Numbered from the stretch's first letter, positions 48,601 to 59,346 are shown. The stretch is 64,000 bases of DNA from an uncultured Pseudomonadota bacterium (GCA_945952465.1 CAMFIB010000001.1:248001-312000), one strand, 5' to 3'. Numbers and translations are program-made. Notes: generated by a model from the sequence alone, not told the origin.

Positions 48601-49575
48601 TCAGAACAGGTTGTCCTGGTCCGAAAACAAACTCATCACCGACTCGCCCTTGGCGATGCGCTGGATCGTCTCGGCGATCAGCGGCGCCACCGACAGCTGG
48701 CGGATCTTGGCGCAGTTGCGCGCCGCATCGCTCAGCGGAATGGTGTTGGTGACCACCACTTCGTCGAGCGAGGTGCCCTGGGCGATGCGCTCGATCGCCG
48801 GGCCGGAAAAGATGGCGTGCGTGCAGTACGCGAAGACCTGCTTCGCGCCACGCTCCTTCAGCACCTCGGCCGCCTTCACCAGCGTGCCGGCGGTGTCGAT
48901 CATGTCGTCCATGATGACGCAGTTGCGGCCGTCGATTTCGCCGATGACGTGCATGACCTCGCTCACGTTGGCCTTGGGCCGGCGCTTGTCGATGATGGCC
49001 ATGTCGCAGCCCAGCTGCTTGGCCAGCGCACGGGCGCGCACCACGCCGCCCACGTCGGGCGAAACGACCATCAGGTCGTCGTATTTCTTCATGCGCAGGT
49101 CGCCCAGCAGCACCGGCGACGCGTAGATGTTGTCCACCGGGATGTCGAAGAAGCCCTGGATCTGGTCGGCGTGCAGGTCCATGGTCAGCACGCGGTCGAC
49201 ACCGACCGCCTGCAGCATGTTGGCCACCACCTTGGCCGTGATCGGCACCCGGGCCGAACGCGGGCGGCGGTCCTGGCGGGCGTAGCCGAAGTAGGGAATG
49301 ACGGCGCTGATCCGCTCGGCCGATGCGCGCTTCAGCGCGTCGACCATGATGAGCAGCTCCATCAGGTTTTCGTTGGTCGGCGCGCAGGTCGACTGGACGA
49401 CGAACACGTCGCGGGCGCGGACGTTCTGCGTGATCTCGACCGTGACTTCGCCGTCGGAGAAGCGACCCACATGGGCCGCGCCGAGCGAAATGCCGAGGTT
49501 CTGCGCGATGTCTGCCGCCATGCCGGGATTGGCATTGCCGGTGAAGACCATGAAATCCGGGTTGTGAACCTGCAT
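48601..49575 (-). CDS. prs: Ribose-phosphate pyrophosphokinase (PRPP synthetase)
   Basis: A 324-residue class I enzyme that makes PRPP from ribose 5-phosphate and ATP. The start [18 protein letters not shown] is typical of the order. Further marks are [28 protein letters not shown] (flexible loop), the signature [19 protein letters not shown] and the PRPP loop [16 protein letters not shown] 49575 was chosen because GGGA lies 6 bases upstream; ATG 49581 adds only two residues. The tRNA-Gln gene lies 60 bp upstream. Confidence 0.97.
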   Translation of the reverse strand: MQVHNPDFMVFTGNANPGMAADIAQNLGISLGAAHVGRFSDGEVTVEITQNVRARDVFVVQSTCAPTNENLMELLIMVDALKRASAERISAVIPYFGYARQDRRPRSARVPITAKVVANMLQAVGVDRVLTMDLHADQIQGFFDIPVDNIYASPVLLGDLRMKKYDDLMVVSPDVGGVVRARALAKQLGCDMAIIDKRRPKANVSEVMHVIGEIDGRNCVIMDDMIDTAGTLVKAAEVLKERGAKQVFAYCTHAIFSGPAIERIAQGTSLDEVVVTNTIPLSDAARNCAKIRQLSVAPLIAETIQRIAKGESVMSLFSDQDNLF

Positions 49576-49634
49576 GAGCATCCCGCGCGTCGCGTCAAGG
49601 CCAGTGGAGCTGGCTGTGTTTTGCCAATGAAATT

Positions 49635-49711
49635 TGGCAGGGGAGGAAGGACTCGAACCCTCGTATGCCGGAATCAAAATCCGGTGCCTTAACCAACTTG
49701 GCGACTCCCCT
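49635..49711 (-). tRNA. tRNA-Gln (anticodon TTG)
   Basis: A 77-nt tRNA with encoded CCA. The acceptor stem AGGGGAG/CTCCCCT pairs perfectly, the anticodon stem-loop is CCGGA-TTTTGAT-TCCGG, and the T arm carries TTCGAGT. TTG reads CAA. Its place between ispE and prs is conserved in betaproteobacteria. Confidence 0.96.
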
Positions 49712-49743
49712 ACACAGGAAGATGGCTCAAAGCCACCCACCGA

Positions 49744-50592
49744 TCAATCGTCGCTGACCGCCCAACCCCGCAGGGGATGAACGGCCATGTTGCCGCATGT
49801 GCGTACCTGCCACGCGGCCGGCGCCGTTGGTGGCGAGCCGTCTGCGTGCGGGATGGGCGCGAAAACCGCGCTGCCCGAGCCGGTCATGCGCCCCTGGAGG
49901 CCCTGTTCTGCAAGCCACTGCAGGGCCTGCGTCACGTCGGGACAGAGTCTTTGCGCAACCGGCTGCAAATCGTTGTGGCCGAAGCCGTACGGGTTTGCAG
50001 CAAAGCCTGTGATTGTAGCAGGCTCGGTCTCGCGTTTCAGGGCCGCGTCGGAAAAAATTGCGCGGGTGTCGAGGCCGGCCGCAGGCTTGGCGACCAGGAA
50101 GCGCGCCGCCGGCAGATCGAGGGGCGTGAGGGACTCGCCGATGCCCTCGACCCAGGCATTGCGGCCACCCAGGAAAAAAGGCACGTCGGCGCCAAGCGAC
50201 AGACCAATCTGTGCGAGGCGCGACACGCTCCAGCCCAGGCCCCACAGCCGGTTCAGCGCCAGCAGGCAGGTGGCCGCGTCAGAAGACCCACCGCCCATGC
50301 CGGCCTGAGCGGGCACATGCTTGGCCACGCCGATGTGGGCTCCCAGGGCCGTGCCGCTGGCTTGCTGCAGGGCACGCGCGGCGCGCACCACCAGGTCGTC
50401 TTGCGGCAGCGCGGTGGTCAGGTCTTCGCGCGAGATGGCGCCGTCGTGGCGCAGATCGACGTGCAGCACGTCGCACCAGTCGATCAGCATGAAAACCGAC
50501 TGCAGCAGGTGGTAGCCATCGGCGCGCCGGCCGGTGACGTGCAGGAAGAGGTTGAGCTTGGCGGGCGCCGGCAGGTCGTACAGCGACCTCAT
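49744..50592 (-). CDS. ispE: 4-diphosphocytidyl-2-C-methyl-D-erythritol kinase IspE
   Basis: A 282-residue GHMP kinase of the MEP isoprenoid pathway. The start LYDLPAPAKLNLFLHVTGRR contains the catalytic Lys region, the ATP loop is VPAQAGMGGGSSDAATCLL and the C-terminal motif is RMTGSGSAVFAP. It phosphorylates the 2-hydroxyl of CDP-methylerythritol. Its start overlaps the lolB stop as ATGA, so the pair is coupled. A 20-residue C-terminal tail (VHPLRGWAVSDD) is slightly longer than usual. Confidence 0.96.
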   Translation of the reverse strand: MRSLYDLPAPAKLNLFLHVTGRRADGYHLLQSVFMLIDWCDVLHVDLRHDGAISREDLTTALPQDDLVVRAARALQQASGTALGAHIGVAKHVPAQAGMGGGSSDAATCLLALNRLWGLGWSVSRLAQIGLSLGADVPFFLGGRNAWVEGIGESLTPLDLPAARFLVAKPAAGLDTRAIFSDAALKRETEPATITGFAANPYGFGHNDLQPVAQRLCPDVTQALQWLAEQGLQGRMTGSGSAVFAPIPHADGSPPTAPAAWQVRTCGNMAVHPLRGWAVSDD

Positions 50593-51104
50593 TGCAGGAC
50601 GATGCGCAACTCGGCGGGCGGCTGGCTTCCGCCAATGCGGCGCGCGACGATGCGGCCGTCGGCGCGCTGGCTGAGGTCGGCCTGCCAGCCTCCGGTGGCG
50701 GTGGGTTTGCCGGCCAGCCAGTCGAACAGGGCTTGCGCCGGTACCGATGTGCCGGTGGCCTGCTGGATCAGCTGGTCGACATTCGCGAACTGCCTCACGT
50801 CGCGCCCCGATTTCAGCGTGGCGCGCTGCGGCGCCCAATTGAGTTCGGCGGCGGTGCTGCCGAGCGGGCCGGTCAGCGTGAGCTGGCCGGCCTGTGCGTT
50901 GCCGGCCAGATCGAAGCTTGCGAAAAAAGATTGGGGCGGCTCGCTCTCCAGCTTGAGCGACAGGCGGCCGCTCCATGGGCCCTGCTGCACAGACGCCGCC
51001 GGCAGCGGCGGCGCCGCCGCGTCGGGTTTGCGCCGCGGCGCCGCGCAGCCGGCAAGCAGCACGGCCGCGAGCAGGGCGATGCCGATGCCGCGGGCTCCGT
51101 TCAC
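50589..51104 (-). CDS. lolB: Outer-membrane lipoprotein receptor LolB
   Basis: A 171-residue lipoprotein. Lipobox LLAGC gives C20. The mature part matches the LolB beta-barrel: WSGRLSLKLESEPPQSFFAS with FDLAGNAQAGQLTLTGPLGS, and LFDWLAGKPTATGGWQAD. LolB receives lipoproteins from LolA (2813 in this window) and inserts them into the outer membrane. It is short but complete. The start overlaps the TPR gene stop and its stop overlaps ispE, which makes a tight three-gene run. Confidence 0.92.
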   Translation of the reverse strand: MNGARGIGIALLAAVLLAGCAAPRRKPDAAAPPLPAASVQQGPWSGRLSLKLESEPPQSFFASFDLAGNAQAGQLTLTGPLGSTAAELNWAPQRATLKSGRDVRQFANVDQLIQQATGTSVPAQALFDWLAGKPTATGGWQADLSQRADGRIVARRIGGSQPPAELRIVLQ

Positions 51105-52849
51105 AGCTTGACCTTCAGGCGCTTCAGCACCTCGAGCAGCGTTTCGCTGTTGGCATTGAGCATCATGCCCTCCTTCCAGATCGCTTGGGCGCGGTCACGC
51201 TGGCCGGCGCTCCACAGCACCTCGCCCAGGTGGGCGGCGATCTCGGCGTCGGGGCGTGCCTTGTAGGCGGCCTCCAGGATGCGCAGCGCTTCGTTCTTGT
51301 TGCCCATGCGGAATTCGACCCAGCCGAGGCTGTCGCGGATGAACGGGTCGCCCGGCGCGTACTCCAGCGCTTTCTGGATCAGTTGTCTGGCTTCCGGCAG
51401 GCGAACGTTGCGCTCGGCCATCGAGTAGCCCAGCGCGTTGTAGGCATGCTGGGCGTCGGGTTTGAGCTGGATGACGCGGCGCAACAGCTTTTCCATCTCG
51501 TCCAGCGCGCCCATCTTCTCGGCGATCAAGGCCTGGTCGTAGAGGAGTTCGGTGTCCTTGGGTTCGGCGACCAACGCCTTGCCCAGCACCACGTGCGCCT
51601 CCTTGTACAGCTTGTGTTCGCGCAGCAACTGCACTTCGGCCATGAGTTTCTGGCGGGCCTCGACCGGCGTGCGCGTCGGCAGCGAGCGGATCAGTTGGCG
51701 CGCCTCGCCCATCTTGCCCTGCTTGGCCAATATGGAGGCACGCCTGAACTGGGCGGCAGAAGCGTCCTGCGGGTTCTCGATCTTGGCAAGCCACGCCTCG
51801 GCGCCCGCGTAGTCGCGCCGCTTTTCGGCGATCTGGGCAAGGCTGAGGTAGGCCTGTGCCAGGCCCCGCTTGCGCTCCTCCGGCATCATGCTTTCAGACA
51901 GTGTGAGGTAGCGCTTCAGGGACTTTTCGGCAGCGTCGGACTGGTTGTCCTGCAGCTGCAGCACACCCATGATGAGCCAGCTCTCAGGCCGGTTGGGCTG
52001 CTGGTCGATCCCGATCTGCAGCTGCTCGGTGGCTTCGGCGAAACGCTGGGCGTCGATCAGTGCCCGCGCATAGGCGAGGCGGATGTCCGGGTCTGGCGTG
52101 GCGGCAAGGAATTCCTTGACCAGTGCTTCGGCCTGCGGCAGCTTGGGATCGATCAGGTCAAGCGCGAGCACCACCGGCGCCTCGGCCTTCCGGTCGGCAG
52201 CGCGGCCGCGCGTGGCGGCTTCCAGGGCGCCCGGGCTGTCGCCGGCCGCCAGCCGCAGCCGGCCCACCGTGGCCCAGGTGATCGGCGCAGTGGTCGGGTT
52301 GGCCAGTTGCTCCTTGAGCGCCTGTTCGACCACCGCCGCCGCCATCTTCTTGTCCGACACGCGCGCATAAGTGCCGATGATGGCCGCGAGCGTCGGCGGC
52401 AGGCTGTCGGGCGTGACGCCAGCCAGCTCCGCTTTCAATGGCTCGGCGCTTTCGGGCACCCGGTTCAGCGCGACCAGGATCTGCAGCACGAAGCGGTTGG
52501 CCGGCCGTGACTTCGGGAAGGCTTGCTTCCAGGCACGTGCCGCCTGGAGCGCGGCGTCACCGGAGCGCGACTGCAACGCGATCTCGACCGCACGCTGGTA
52601 CAGCTGTTCGCTGTTGGCCTTGCGGGCGGCATCCAGCATCAGCGAATAGCCGGCACCGGGCTCGCCCGACTGCAGGTTCATTTCGCCCAGCAGCAGCTGG
52701 TAGAACATGAGGCCGTCCAGGCCGGAGTCGGCCGGCGGGGTGGTGGCGGACGCGGCCGAAGCCGGCCGGGTGGCCGCTGGCGTCTGGGCCAACAGCATGG
52801 GGGCAGCGACCGCCAGGGCGAGGCCGCCGAACCAGGGGATGAGCTTCAT
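51101..52849 (-). CDS. Tetratricopeptide-repeat exported protein
   Basis: A 582-residue protein with signal peptide (about 1-21, MLLAQ). Many helical hairpins of the TPR type follow, for example YQRAVEIALQSRSGDAALQA, YLSLAQIAEKRRDYAGAEAW and AYNALGYSMAERNVRLPEAR; the last three or four are the most regular. Such proteins are conserved upstream of lolB in Burkholderiales and may scaffold envelope assembly, but this is inference from position. ATG 52849 is the only start that gives a signal peptide. Divergent from mutM. Confidence 0.9.
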   Translation of the reverse strand: MKLIPWFGGLALAVAAPMLLAQTPAATRPASAASATTPPADSGLDGLMFYQLLLGEMNLQSGEPGAGYSLMLDAARKANSEQLYQRAVEIALQSRSGDAALQAARAWKQAFPKSRPANRFVLQILVALNRVPESAEPLKAELAGVTPDSLPPTLAAIIGTYARVSDKKMAAAVVEQALKEQLANPTTAPITWATVGRLRLAAGDSPGALEAATRGRAADRKAEAPVVLALDLIDPKLPQAEALVKEFLAATPDPDIRLAYARALIDAQRFAEATEQLQIGIDQQPNRPESWLIMGVLQLQDNQSDAAEKSLKRYLTLSESMMPEERKRGLAQAYLSLAQIAEKRRDYAGAEAWLAKIENPQDASAAQFRRASILAKQGKMGEARQLIRSLPTRTPVEARQKLMAEVQLLREHKLYKEAHVVLGKALVAEPKDTELLYDQALIAEKMGALDEMEKLLRRVIQLKPDAQHAYNALGYSMAERNVRLPEARQLIQKALEYAPGDPFIRDSLGWVEFRMGNKNEALRILEAAYKARPDAEIAAHLGEVLWSAGQRDRAQAIWKEGMMLNANSETLLEVLKRLKVKL

Positions 52850-52906
52850 CGGCGCATGATAATTGAAGGCTGACGCGGGCTTGCGCGCGTCAGCCCATAC
52901 CCACGC

Positions 52907-53725
52907 ATGCCCGAACTGCCCGAAGTCGAAGTCACCCGCCTGAGCTTTGCAGACCGCATCGCGGGTGCGCGCATTGCATCGGCGTGGCTCGGCCAGCCGC
53001 TGCGCTGGCCGTTGGGCGTGTCGGCCGAGGTGCTGGCCGGGCGCACGGTGAAAACCGTCCGGCGGCGCGGGAAATACCTGCTGATCGATCTCGAGGGGCC
53101 TCCGGGTTTGCTGCTGCTGCATCTGGGCATGTCGGGCAGCCTGCGTTTCGCGAGCGACCTGCCGCCGCCGGCCAGGCACGACCACTTCGATCTGGTCACC
53201 GACCGCGGCACGCTGCGACTGAACGACCCGCGTCGGTTCGGCGCCGTGGTCTATGCCGCGGCAGAGGACGCCGCCACCGCCGTCAAGCTGCTGGGCGCAC
53301 TCGGCGCGGAGCCCTTGTCGGGTGACTGGGACCGCCGGGCCTTCCACGCCGGCCTGAAGCGGCGGCATGCATCCATCAAGCAGGTGCTGCTGGCCGGCGA
53401 CGTGGTGGTCGGGGTGGGCAACATCTACGCGTCGGAGGCGCTGTTTCTCGCCGGAATTCGGCCCACCACCCAGGCCAGCCGACTGGCCGCCAAGCGCGCC
53501 GACCGCTTGTTCGACGCGATCCGCGAGGTGTTGTCGCGCGCTGTGGCCCAGGGCGGCAGCACGTTGCGCGATTTCTCGAATGCCGATGGGCAGAGTGGTT
53601 ATTTCCAGCTGCAGGCGGCCGTGTACGACCGCGAGGGCCAGCCTTGCCGCCGGTGCAGCGCACTGGTGCGCCGGCTGGTGCAGGGGCAACGCGCCACCTA
53701 CTTCTGCTCCGTCTGCCAAACGTGA
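52907..53725 (+). CDS. mutM: Formamidopyrimidine-DNA glycosylase MutM (Fpg)
   Basis: A 272-residue bifunctional glycosylase/AP lyase removing 8-oxoguanine. The catalytic start is [10 protein letters not shown] with P2 and E3, K56 lies in [12 protein letters not shown], the helix-two-turn-helix region includes [19 protein letters not shown] with the conserved Asn, and the zinc finger is C-x2-C-x16-C-x2-C at the end (CRRC...CSVC). The GTPase gene and mutY follow in the same direction, so two oxidative-repair genes flank the GTPase. Confidence 0.97.
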   Translation: MPELPEVEVTRLSFADRIAGARIASAWLGQPLRWPLGVSAEVLAGRTVKTVRRRGKYLLIDLEGPPGLLLLHLGMSGSLRFASDLPPPARHDHFDLVTDRGTLRLNDPRRFGAVVYAAAEDAATAVKLLGALGAEPLSGDWDRRAFHAGLKRRHASIKQVLLAGDVVVGVGNIYASEALFLAGIRPTTQASRLAAKRADRLFDAIREVLSRAVAQGGSTLRDFSNADGQSGYFQLQAAVYDREGQPCRRCSALVRRLVQGQRATYFCSVCQT

Positions 53726-53762
53726 CACTTGCCCGGCGTACACCCGGTGCTATATTCATTCG

Positions 53763-55723
53763 GTGACCGTTCCCTTCCATGTTCAGTTCGACCGCCACAG
53801 TGCCTGGCGCCGTGAACATGCGCTGCGCCTGAAGCTGATCGGGGAATGGCTCCGGCAGCACGAGCTGCTCGATCCGGCGATGGAAGAAAAGCTGTCGCTG
53901 CTCGACGCGCAGCTGCGTTCCGAGAAGATCACGATCGCTTTCGTCGCGGAGTTTTCGCGCGGCAAATCCGAGCTGATCAATGCGATTTTCTTCGCCGGTT
54001 ACGGGCGCCGCATCCTGCCTGCGAGTGCGGGCCGCACCACCATGTGCCCTGCCGAACTGGGCTACGACGCCGGTGTAACGAACTGCCTGCGGCTGTTGCC
54101 GATCGAGACCCGGTTGCAGGCGCCATCGCTGGCCGAGTGGCGCGCGCGCCCGGAGCAGTGGACCCGGCTCGACCTCGATGTGGACGACGGCGCGCAACTG
54201 GCCGCCGCGCTGGAAAAGATCGCCGAGGTTCGCCGCGTGACCCGTGACGAAGCCCGCGCGCTGGGCTTCTGGCACGACGAAGCGCCGGAAGACAATCCGG
54301 CGGTTGACGCTCAGGGCATGGTCGAAGTGCCGGCGTGGCGTCATGCGCTGATCAACCTCCCGCACCCGCTTCTGCAGCAGGGCCTGGTGGTGATCGATAC
54401 GCCGGGTCTGAACGCCATAGGGGCGGAACCGGAACTCACGATCAACTTGATCCCCCAGGCCCACGCGGTGGTTTTCGTGCTCGGTGCCGACACCGCGGTG
54501 TCACGAAATCCGATCTGGCGATCTGGCGCGAGCACCTGTTGACAGATGCCTCGGGTCGCGATGCCCGCATGGTGGTCTTGAACAAGATCGATACGCTGTG
54601 GGACTCGCTGAGCACACCGGAGCAAGTGGCGCTGCAGATCGAACGCCAGCGCACCGGTTCCGCCAGCGTGTTGGGCTTGCCCGAGCGGCAGGTGATGGCG
54701 CTGTCGGCGCAGAAGGGCCTGGTGGCCAAGGTGACCGGCGACGATCGCCTGCTGCGGGCCAGCCGCCTGATCGACTTCGAGCACGTGCTCAGCCAGACCG
54801 TGATGCACGACCGCCACCAGATCCTGAAAGCCACGGTGGCCGGCACGGTGGCCGAGCTGTGCACTCAGGCCGGTCATGCGCTGCAAGCCCAGCGCCGCGA
54901 ACTGGCCGAGCAGCGCACCGAGCTGAACGGCTTGCGTGGCAAGAACGCTTCGGTCATCAACCACATGCGGCTGCGCATCGAACACGAGCAGGCCGAGTTC
55001 GGCGCCAGCCTTGCCAAGATTCAAGCCGTGCGGTCCGTGCACCTCAAGCTTATGCGAGAGGTGTTCGACACACTGGGCGCTTCGATGCTGAAGCAATCGG
55101 TGGAGCCTTTGAAGACGCAGCTGCGGCACAAGGGCCTGAAGATCGGCGCGCGCAAGGCCTACGGCGAGGTGTTCCAGGTGCTGCGCGCCAATCTGGGCCG
55201 CGCGGACCGGTCGACCGACGAGATGCAGGTGATGCTGACGGCGGCGTTCCGCCAGCTCAACACCGAATTCGGCTTCTCGCTGCAGATACCCAACCGGCCG
55301 GATTTGGTTTCTTTCGCGCGCGATCTCAACGAGATCGAACGCAATCATCTGCAGTACCTGGGTGTCGGCAATTCGCTGCGCCTCGCGCAGGAAGGTTTTG
55401 CGGTGCGGCTGCTGCAGGCGCTGATGGCCCGTTTGCGGGCGGTGTTCGAGTCGGCATTGGATGCAATCGAGATGTGGAACAAATCGGCGAACGCCCAGCT
55501 CGACCGCCAACTGCGCGACCGGCGTCTGGGTTTTGCACGGCGTGTCGATGCGATCGGCCGCATCCAGCAGGCGGCGGGCAATCTCGAGGAGCGGATCGGC
55601 GAGATCGAGCAGCAAGAGCAGGAGTTGCGGGAGCGTGACGTCAGGTTGATCCAGCTCACCACGCCGATGCTCGATGCCCCCGCAGCGGGAAGCGACGAAG
55701 CCGCACTGCGCAGGGTTGCTTGA
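53763..55723 (+). pseudogene. Dynamin-family GTPase gene with a -1 frameshift
   Basis: Two adjoining frames together give one ~653-residue dynamin-like GTPase. The first (GTG 53763 to 54542) has P-loop AEFSRGKSELINAI and G3 VVIDTPGLNAIGAE; the second, from about 54497 to 55723, begins with GVTKSDLAIWREHLL, has G4 VVLNKIDTLWDSL and a long helical stalk. Reading GCG (54495-54497) then GGT (54497-54499) restores the protein, so one G appears missing from the run GCGGTG. It may be a sequencing error, a true mutation or, less likely, a programmed slip. Bacterial dynamins remodel or protect membranes. The start is inferred from position, 37 bp after mutM. Confidence 0.85.
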
Positions 55724-56823
55724 ACCGGGCCGCCGTTGGCGCCGGGCTGCCCGGTGGCGGCTTGTGCGGAGCGCCTTCGCCCGATATGGTGAATGGCCTG
55801 TGGCGGCGGTTGGTGACATGGCAGGGTGATCACGGCCGAAAGGGCCTGCCATGGCAGGGCAGCCGCGACCCTTACCGCGTCTGGCTCTCCGAGGTGATGC
55901 TGCAGCAGACCCAGGTGGCCACGGTGCTGGACTACTTCGCACGCTTCCTGGAACGGTTTCCCGACGTGACGGTTTTGGCTGAGGCGCCGCTCGACGAGGT
56001 GCTGGGGCTGTGGAGCGGCCTGGGCTACTACAGCCGTGCGCGCAACCTGCACCGTTGCGCCCAGTCGGTGGTGCAGCAACACGGCGGAGTCTTTCCGGGA
56101 ACCGCTGCGGAGCTGGCGCAACTGCCGGGCATCGGTCCTTCGACGGCGGCGGCCGTCGCGGCATTCTGTTTCGACGAGCGCGCGGCCATTCTCGACGGCA
56201 ACGTCAAACGCGTGCTGGCCCGGGTGCTGGCGTTTCCAGGTGATGTCGGCACGCTGGCCGCCCAGCGCGAGCTGTGGGCCCATGCGACAACCCTGCTGCC
56301 TGGCAAAGCCGATGCCGCCGAGATGCCCCGCTACACCCAGGCGCTGATGGACCTGGGTGCGACGGTCTGCCTGGCGCGCAACCCGGTTTGCGGCCGGTGT
56401 CCGCTGCGCGCGGACTGCCGGGCCTGGCAGAAAGGCACACCCACGGCCTATCCGGTCAAGACAAAACGGCTGACGCGGTCGACGCAGTCGCTGTGGTTGT
56501 TGTGGGCTCGGCACGCCGACGGCAGCGTGTGGCTGGTGCGCCGGCCGGAGACCGGCATCTGGGCTGGCCTGTATGCCCTGCCGGCGTTCGATTCCGACGA
56601 GGCGTTGCGTGCGGCCGTGCCAACGGCAGAAGACGCGGCACTGGCCGAGCGACCGGCGTTCAAGCATGTGTTGACGCACCGCGACCTGCACCTGCATCCG
56701 GTGGTCTGGAGCGTGAACGGCGCTCGCAAGCCGGTGGTGGGAGACGGGCGCTGGTTCGCTGCGGCGGAGTGGCGATCGCTCGGCCTGCCGGCCCCGATCC
56801 GCCGGTTGCTGGAAGCCGGTTGA
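55720..56823 (+). CDS. mutY: A/G-specific adenine glycosylase MutY
   Basis: A 367-residue glycosylase that removes adenine opposite 8-oxoguanine. The catalytic Glu is in VWLSEVMLQQTQVATV, the helix-hairpin-helix is LPGIGPSTAAAVAAFCF with the Asp in ILDGNVKRVLARV, and the iron-sulfur cluster site is C-x6-C-x2-C-x5-C (CLARNPVCGRCPLRADC). The C-terminal NUDIX-like domain recognises the damaged base. The start is either TTG 55720, overlapping the GTPase stop (TTGA), or ATG 55786, which gives 345 residues and is closer to relatives. Confidence 0.95.
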   Translation: MNRAAVGAGLPGGGLCGAPSPDMVNGLWRRLVTWQGDHGRKGLPWQGSRDPYRVWLSEVMLQQTQVATVLDYFARFLERFPDVTVLAEAPLDEVLGLWSGLGYYSRARNLHRCAQSVVQQHGGVFPGTAAELAQLPGIGPSTAAAVAAFCFDERAAILDGNVKRVLARVLAFPGDVGTLAAQRELWAHATTLLPGKADAAEMPRYTQALMDLGATVCLARNPVCGRCPLRADCRAWQKGTPTAYPVKTKRLTRSTQSLWLLWARHADGSVWLVRRPETGIWAGLYALPAFDSDEALRAAVPTAEDAALAERPAFKHVLTHRDLHLHPVVWSVNGARKPVVGDGRWFAAAEWRSLGLPAPIRRLLEAG

Positions 56824-56824
56824 T

Positions 56825-57706
56825 TCAGCCGCGCAGCGCGTCGAGTTCGCGGTGCCGGGTCAGCGTGATCCAGTTGGCCGCGAAGTGGCGTGTCAAAGCT
56901 TCGGCGAGGTAGACCGAGCGGTGCTGGCCACCGGTGCACCCGACCGCGACCGTGACGTAGCTGCGGTGGTCGCGAGCCAGGTCATCCAGCCAGCTTCCGA
57001 TGAACTGCTGGATGTGCGCCAGCATGCGCGCAACCGCATCGTGGCCGCGCAGGTAGTCGATCACCGGCCCGTCGCGCCCGGTCAGCGCGCGCAGCCCCGG
57101 CTCGTAGTGCGGGTTGGGCAGCATGCGAACGTCGAACACGAAGTCTGCGTCGAGGGGAATGCCGCGCTTGAACGCGAAGGATTCGAACACCAGCGTCAAC
57201 TGGCTCGCGGGCGCCGAGATCAGCGATTTGACGTAGCCCTGCAGCTGGGCCGATCGGATGAGGCTGGTGTCGATGACGTGGGCGCGCTCGCGCAATTCAC
57301 CCAGCAGTTCCCGCTCCAATTCGATCGCATCGACCAGCGCCCGGTGCTGGTCCTTGGCATCGGGCCGCGACAGCGGGTGCCGGCGGCGCGTTTCTGAAAA
57401 ACGGTGCACCAGGGTCTGCGTGTTGGCGTCCAGGAACAGGAGTTCGACCTCCAGCCCCTGGTCGGTGAGCTTGCGCAACTGCGCGGGCACCATGTGCAAT
57501 GAACTGGCGCTGCGCACGTCGATGGCGATGGCGAGTTGGCGGGTTTCGGCCTCGCGCTCCAGTTCCAGAAAAGCGCCGACGAGTTCTGGCGGCAGGTTGT
57601 CCACGCAGTAGTAGCCGGCATCCTCCAAGGCATGGAGGGCGACAGATTTTCCCGAGCCGGACATGCCGGTGATGACGACGATGCTCAGCGGTGCCATGGT
57701 CGTCAC
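56825..57706 (-). CDS. rapZ: RNase adapter protein RapZ
   Basis: A 293-residue protein with P-loop GMSGSGKS at about residues 14-21. The N-terminal kinase-like half includes [20 protein letters not shown], and the C-terminal half has [20 protein letters not shown] and the RNA/metabolite site [16 protein letters not shown]. In E. coli RapZ brings the small RNA GlmZ to RNase E and senses glucosamine 6-phosphate; the target here is unknown. The start is GTG 57706, which overlaps the recN stop, or ATG 57697. No PTS-Ntr genes are adjacent, unlike many proteobacteria. Confidence 0.94.
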   Translation of the reverse strand: MTTMAPLSIVVITGMSGSGKSVALHALEDAGYYCVDNLPPELVGAFLELEREAETRQLAIAIDVRSASSLHMVPAQLRKLTDQGLEVELLFLDANTQTLVHRFSETRRRHPLSRPDAKDQHRALVDAIELERELLGELRERAHVIDTSLIRSAQLQGYVKSLISAPASQLTLVFESFAFKRGIPLDADFVFDVRMLPNPHYEPGLRALTGRDGPVIDYLRGHDAVARMLAHIQQFIGSWLDDLARDHRSYVTVAVGCTGGQHRSVYLAEALTRHFAANWITLTRHRELDALRG

Positions 57707-59346
57707 GAGCGCAGGAGCTCGCGCGCATGGGCCAGCGTGGTGCCCGACAGCCGTTCGCCGCCGAGCATGCGGGCAACCTCCGCAACCCGCTGTTCACCCT
57801 GCACCGGCGCCACGTGGCTGACCGGGGCGCCATCGGCGATGGATTTGGACACCACGAGGTGGTGGTCCGCGCAGGCGGCCACCTGGGGCAGATGCGTCAC
57901 GGCCAGCACCTGGCGGTCGCCGCCCAGCTGTTTCATCAGCCGTCCCACGGTTTCCGCCACCGCCCCTCCCACGCCACTGTCGACCTCGTCGAAAATCAAC
58001 GTGGCGGCAGAGCCGAGCTGGCTGGTAGTCACCGCGATCGCCAGCGCGATGCGGGACAGTTCGCCACCCGAGGCCACCTTGCCGATCGGCCGCGGCGTGC
58101 TGCCGGCATGGCCCGCCACCAGAAAGCCAATCTGATCCACACCGTGAGCCGCAGGAGGGTCGAGCGTTTCTGTGGTCACCTCGAATCGGCCGCCCTGCAT
58201 GCCCAGCCCCTGCATGGCCTGGGTGACGGCCTTTGCGAGCTTGGGTGCGGCATCGCGCCGCTTGCGGGAGACCGCCAGGGCCGCTTTCATGAAGTGCTCG
58301 CGTGAGCGGCTTTCCACCGTGGCCAGCGCTTCCATGTCGGTGGCGGCGTCGAGTTTGGCGAGTTCGTCGCGCCACTGAGCCAGCGCCGCCGGCAGCTCTT
58401 CTGGCGTTCGCTTGAAACGGCGGGCCAGCGACAGCCAAGCAGCGAGCCGGGCGTCGAGCGCTGCAAGCCGGTCGGGGTCGGGGTCGATGCGGCGTTGCCA
58501 GTTGTGCAGGTCGTGCGCCGTGTCTTGTGCCTGTGCCAGGGCGGACGACAGCACTTCCACGAGCGGTCTGAACTCGGGCTCGACAGCCTCTTGTGCCTGC
58601 AGCGCGCGCAGGGCCTGGTCGAGGCGGTCGATGGCGCCGCTGTCGTCTTCGAGTGCAGCTGCGGCCAATTGCGCGGCATCGATCAGCGCTTGCGCATTGG
58701 CCAGCCGGGCGTGCGTGGCATTGAGCTCGTCCCACTCCGCATCGCCCGGGGCGAGCTTGTCGATCTCGGCGATCTGCCAAGTCAGGCGCTCGCGCTCCTG
58801 CAGCAGACTGGCCTGCGCGGCCTGAGCCGACGCCAACGCGCCGCAGGCAGCACGCCAAGCCTGCCAGAGCCCCTGGAGTTCTGTGGTGTCCAGGCCGGCG
58901 TAGCCGTCGAGCAGTGCGCGGGTCTGGTCGGCGCGGGTCAGGCTTTGCCAGGCATGCTGGCCGTGGATGTCCACCAGCCGGTCCCCGATCTCCCGCAACT
59001 GAGCCGCCGTGGCCGCGCTGCCGTTGACCCATGCCCGGCTCTTGCCTTGCGCGTCGATGGTGCGTCGCAGCAGCACGGTGGGTTCGCCTGAATCGAAGCC
59101 GGCGTCATCCAGCCAGGCGCTCAGGCCGGCCGGCGCATCGAAGCTGGCGCTAATATCGGCGCGAACCGCGCCTTCGCGCACCACCATGGCGTCGGCACGG
59201 GCACCGAGCGCGAGCTGCAGCGCGTCGATCAGGATGGACTTGCCGGCACCGGTTTCGCCGGTCAGCACCGTGAAGCCGTCGGACAGGTCGAGATCCATCT
59301 CGCGCACCAGCACGAAGTCCCGCAAGGCGATGTGGCGCAGGCTCAT
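57703..59346 (-). CDS. recN: DNA repair protein RecN
   Basis: A 547-residue SMC-like ATPase for double-strand break repair. Walker A GETGAGKS is at residues 30-37, the coiled-coil middle covers about 155-365, and the C-terminal head has the ABC signature [14 protein letters not shown] and Walker [13 protein letters not shown]. The hinge region is short, as usual for RecN. Its start overlaps the nadK stop (ATGA), and it is coupled to rapZ downstream. No LexA box was recognised nearby. Confidence 0.96.
   Translation of the reverse strand: MSLRHIALRDFVLVREMDLDLSDGFTVLTGETGAGKSILIDALQLALGARADAMVVREGAVRADISASFDAPAGLSAWLDDAGFDSGEPTVLLRRTIDAQGKSRAWVNGSAATAAQLREIGDRLVDIHGQHAWQSLTRADQTRALLDGYAGLDTTELQGLWQAWRAACGALASAQAAQASLLQERERLTWQIAEIDKLAPGDAEWDELNATHARLANAQALIDAAQLAAAALEDDSGAIDRLDQALRALQAQEAVEPEFRPLVEVLSSALAQAQDTAHDLHNWQRRIDPDPDRLAALDARLAAWLSLARRFKRTPEELPAALAQWRDELAKLDAATDMEALATVESRSREHFMKAALAVSRKRRDAAPKLAKAVTQAMQGLGMQGGRFEVTTETLDPPAAHGVDQIGFLVAGHAGSTPRPIGKVASGGELSRIALAIAVTTSQLGSAATLIFDEVDSGVGGAVAETVGRLMKQLGGDRQVLAVTHLPQVAACADHHLVVSKSIADGAPVSHVAPVQGEQRVAEVARMLGGERLSGTTLAHARELLRS

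Noticed and set aside
54480-54510. Programmed -1 frameshift in the dynamin-like gene
   Set aside because: No X-XXY-YYZ slippery heptamer or clear downstream stimulatory structure is visible; a single-base deletion or sequencing error is simpler.
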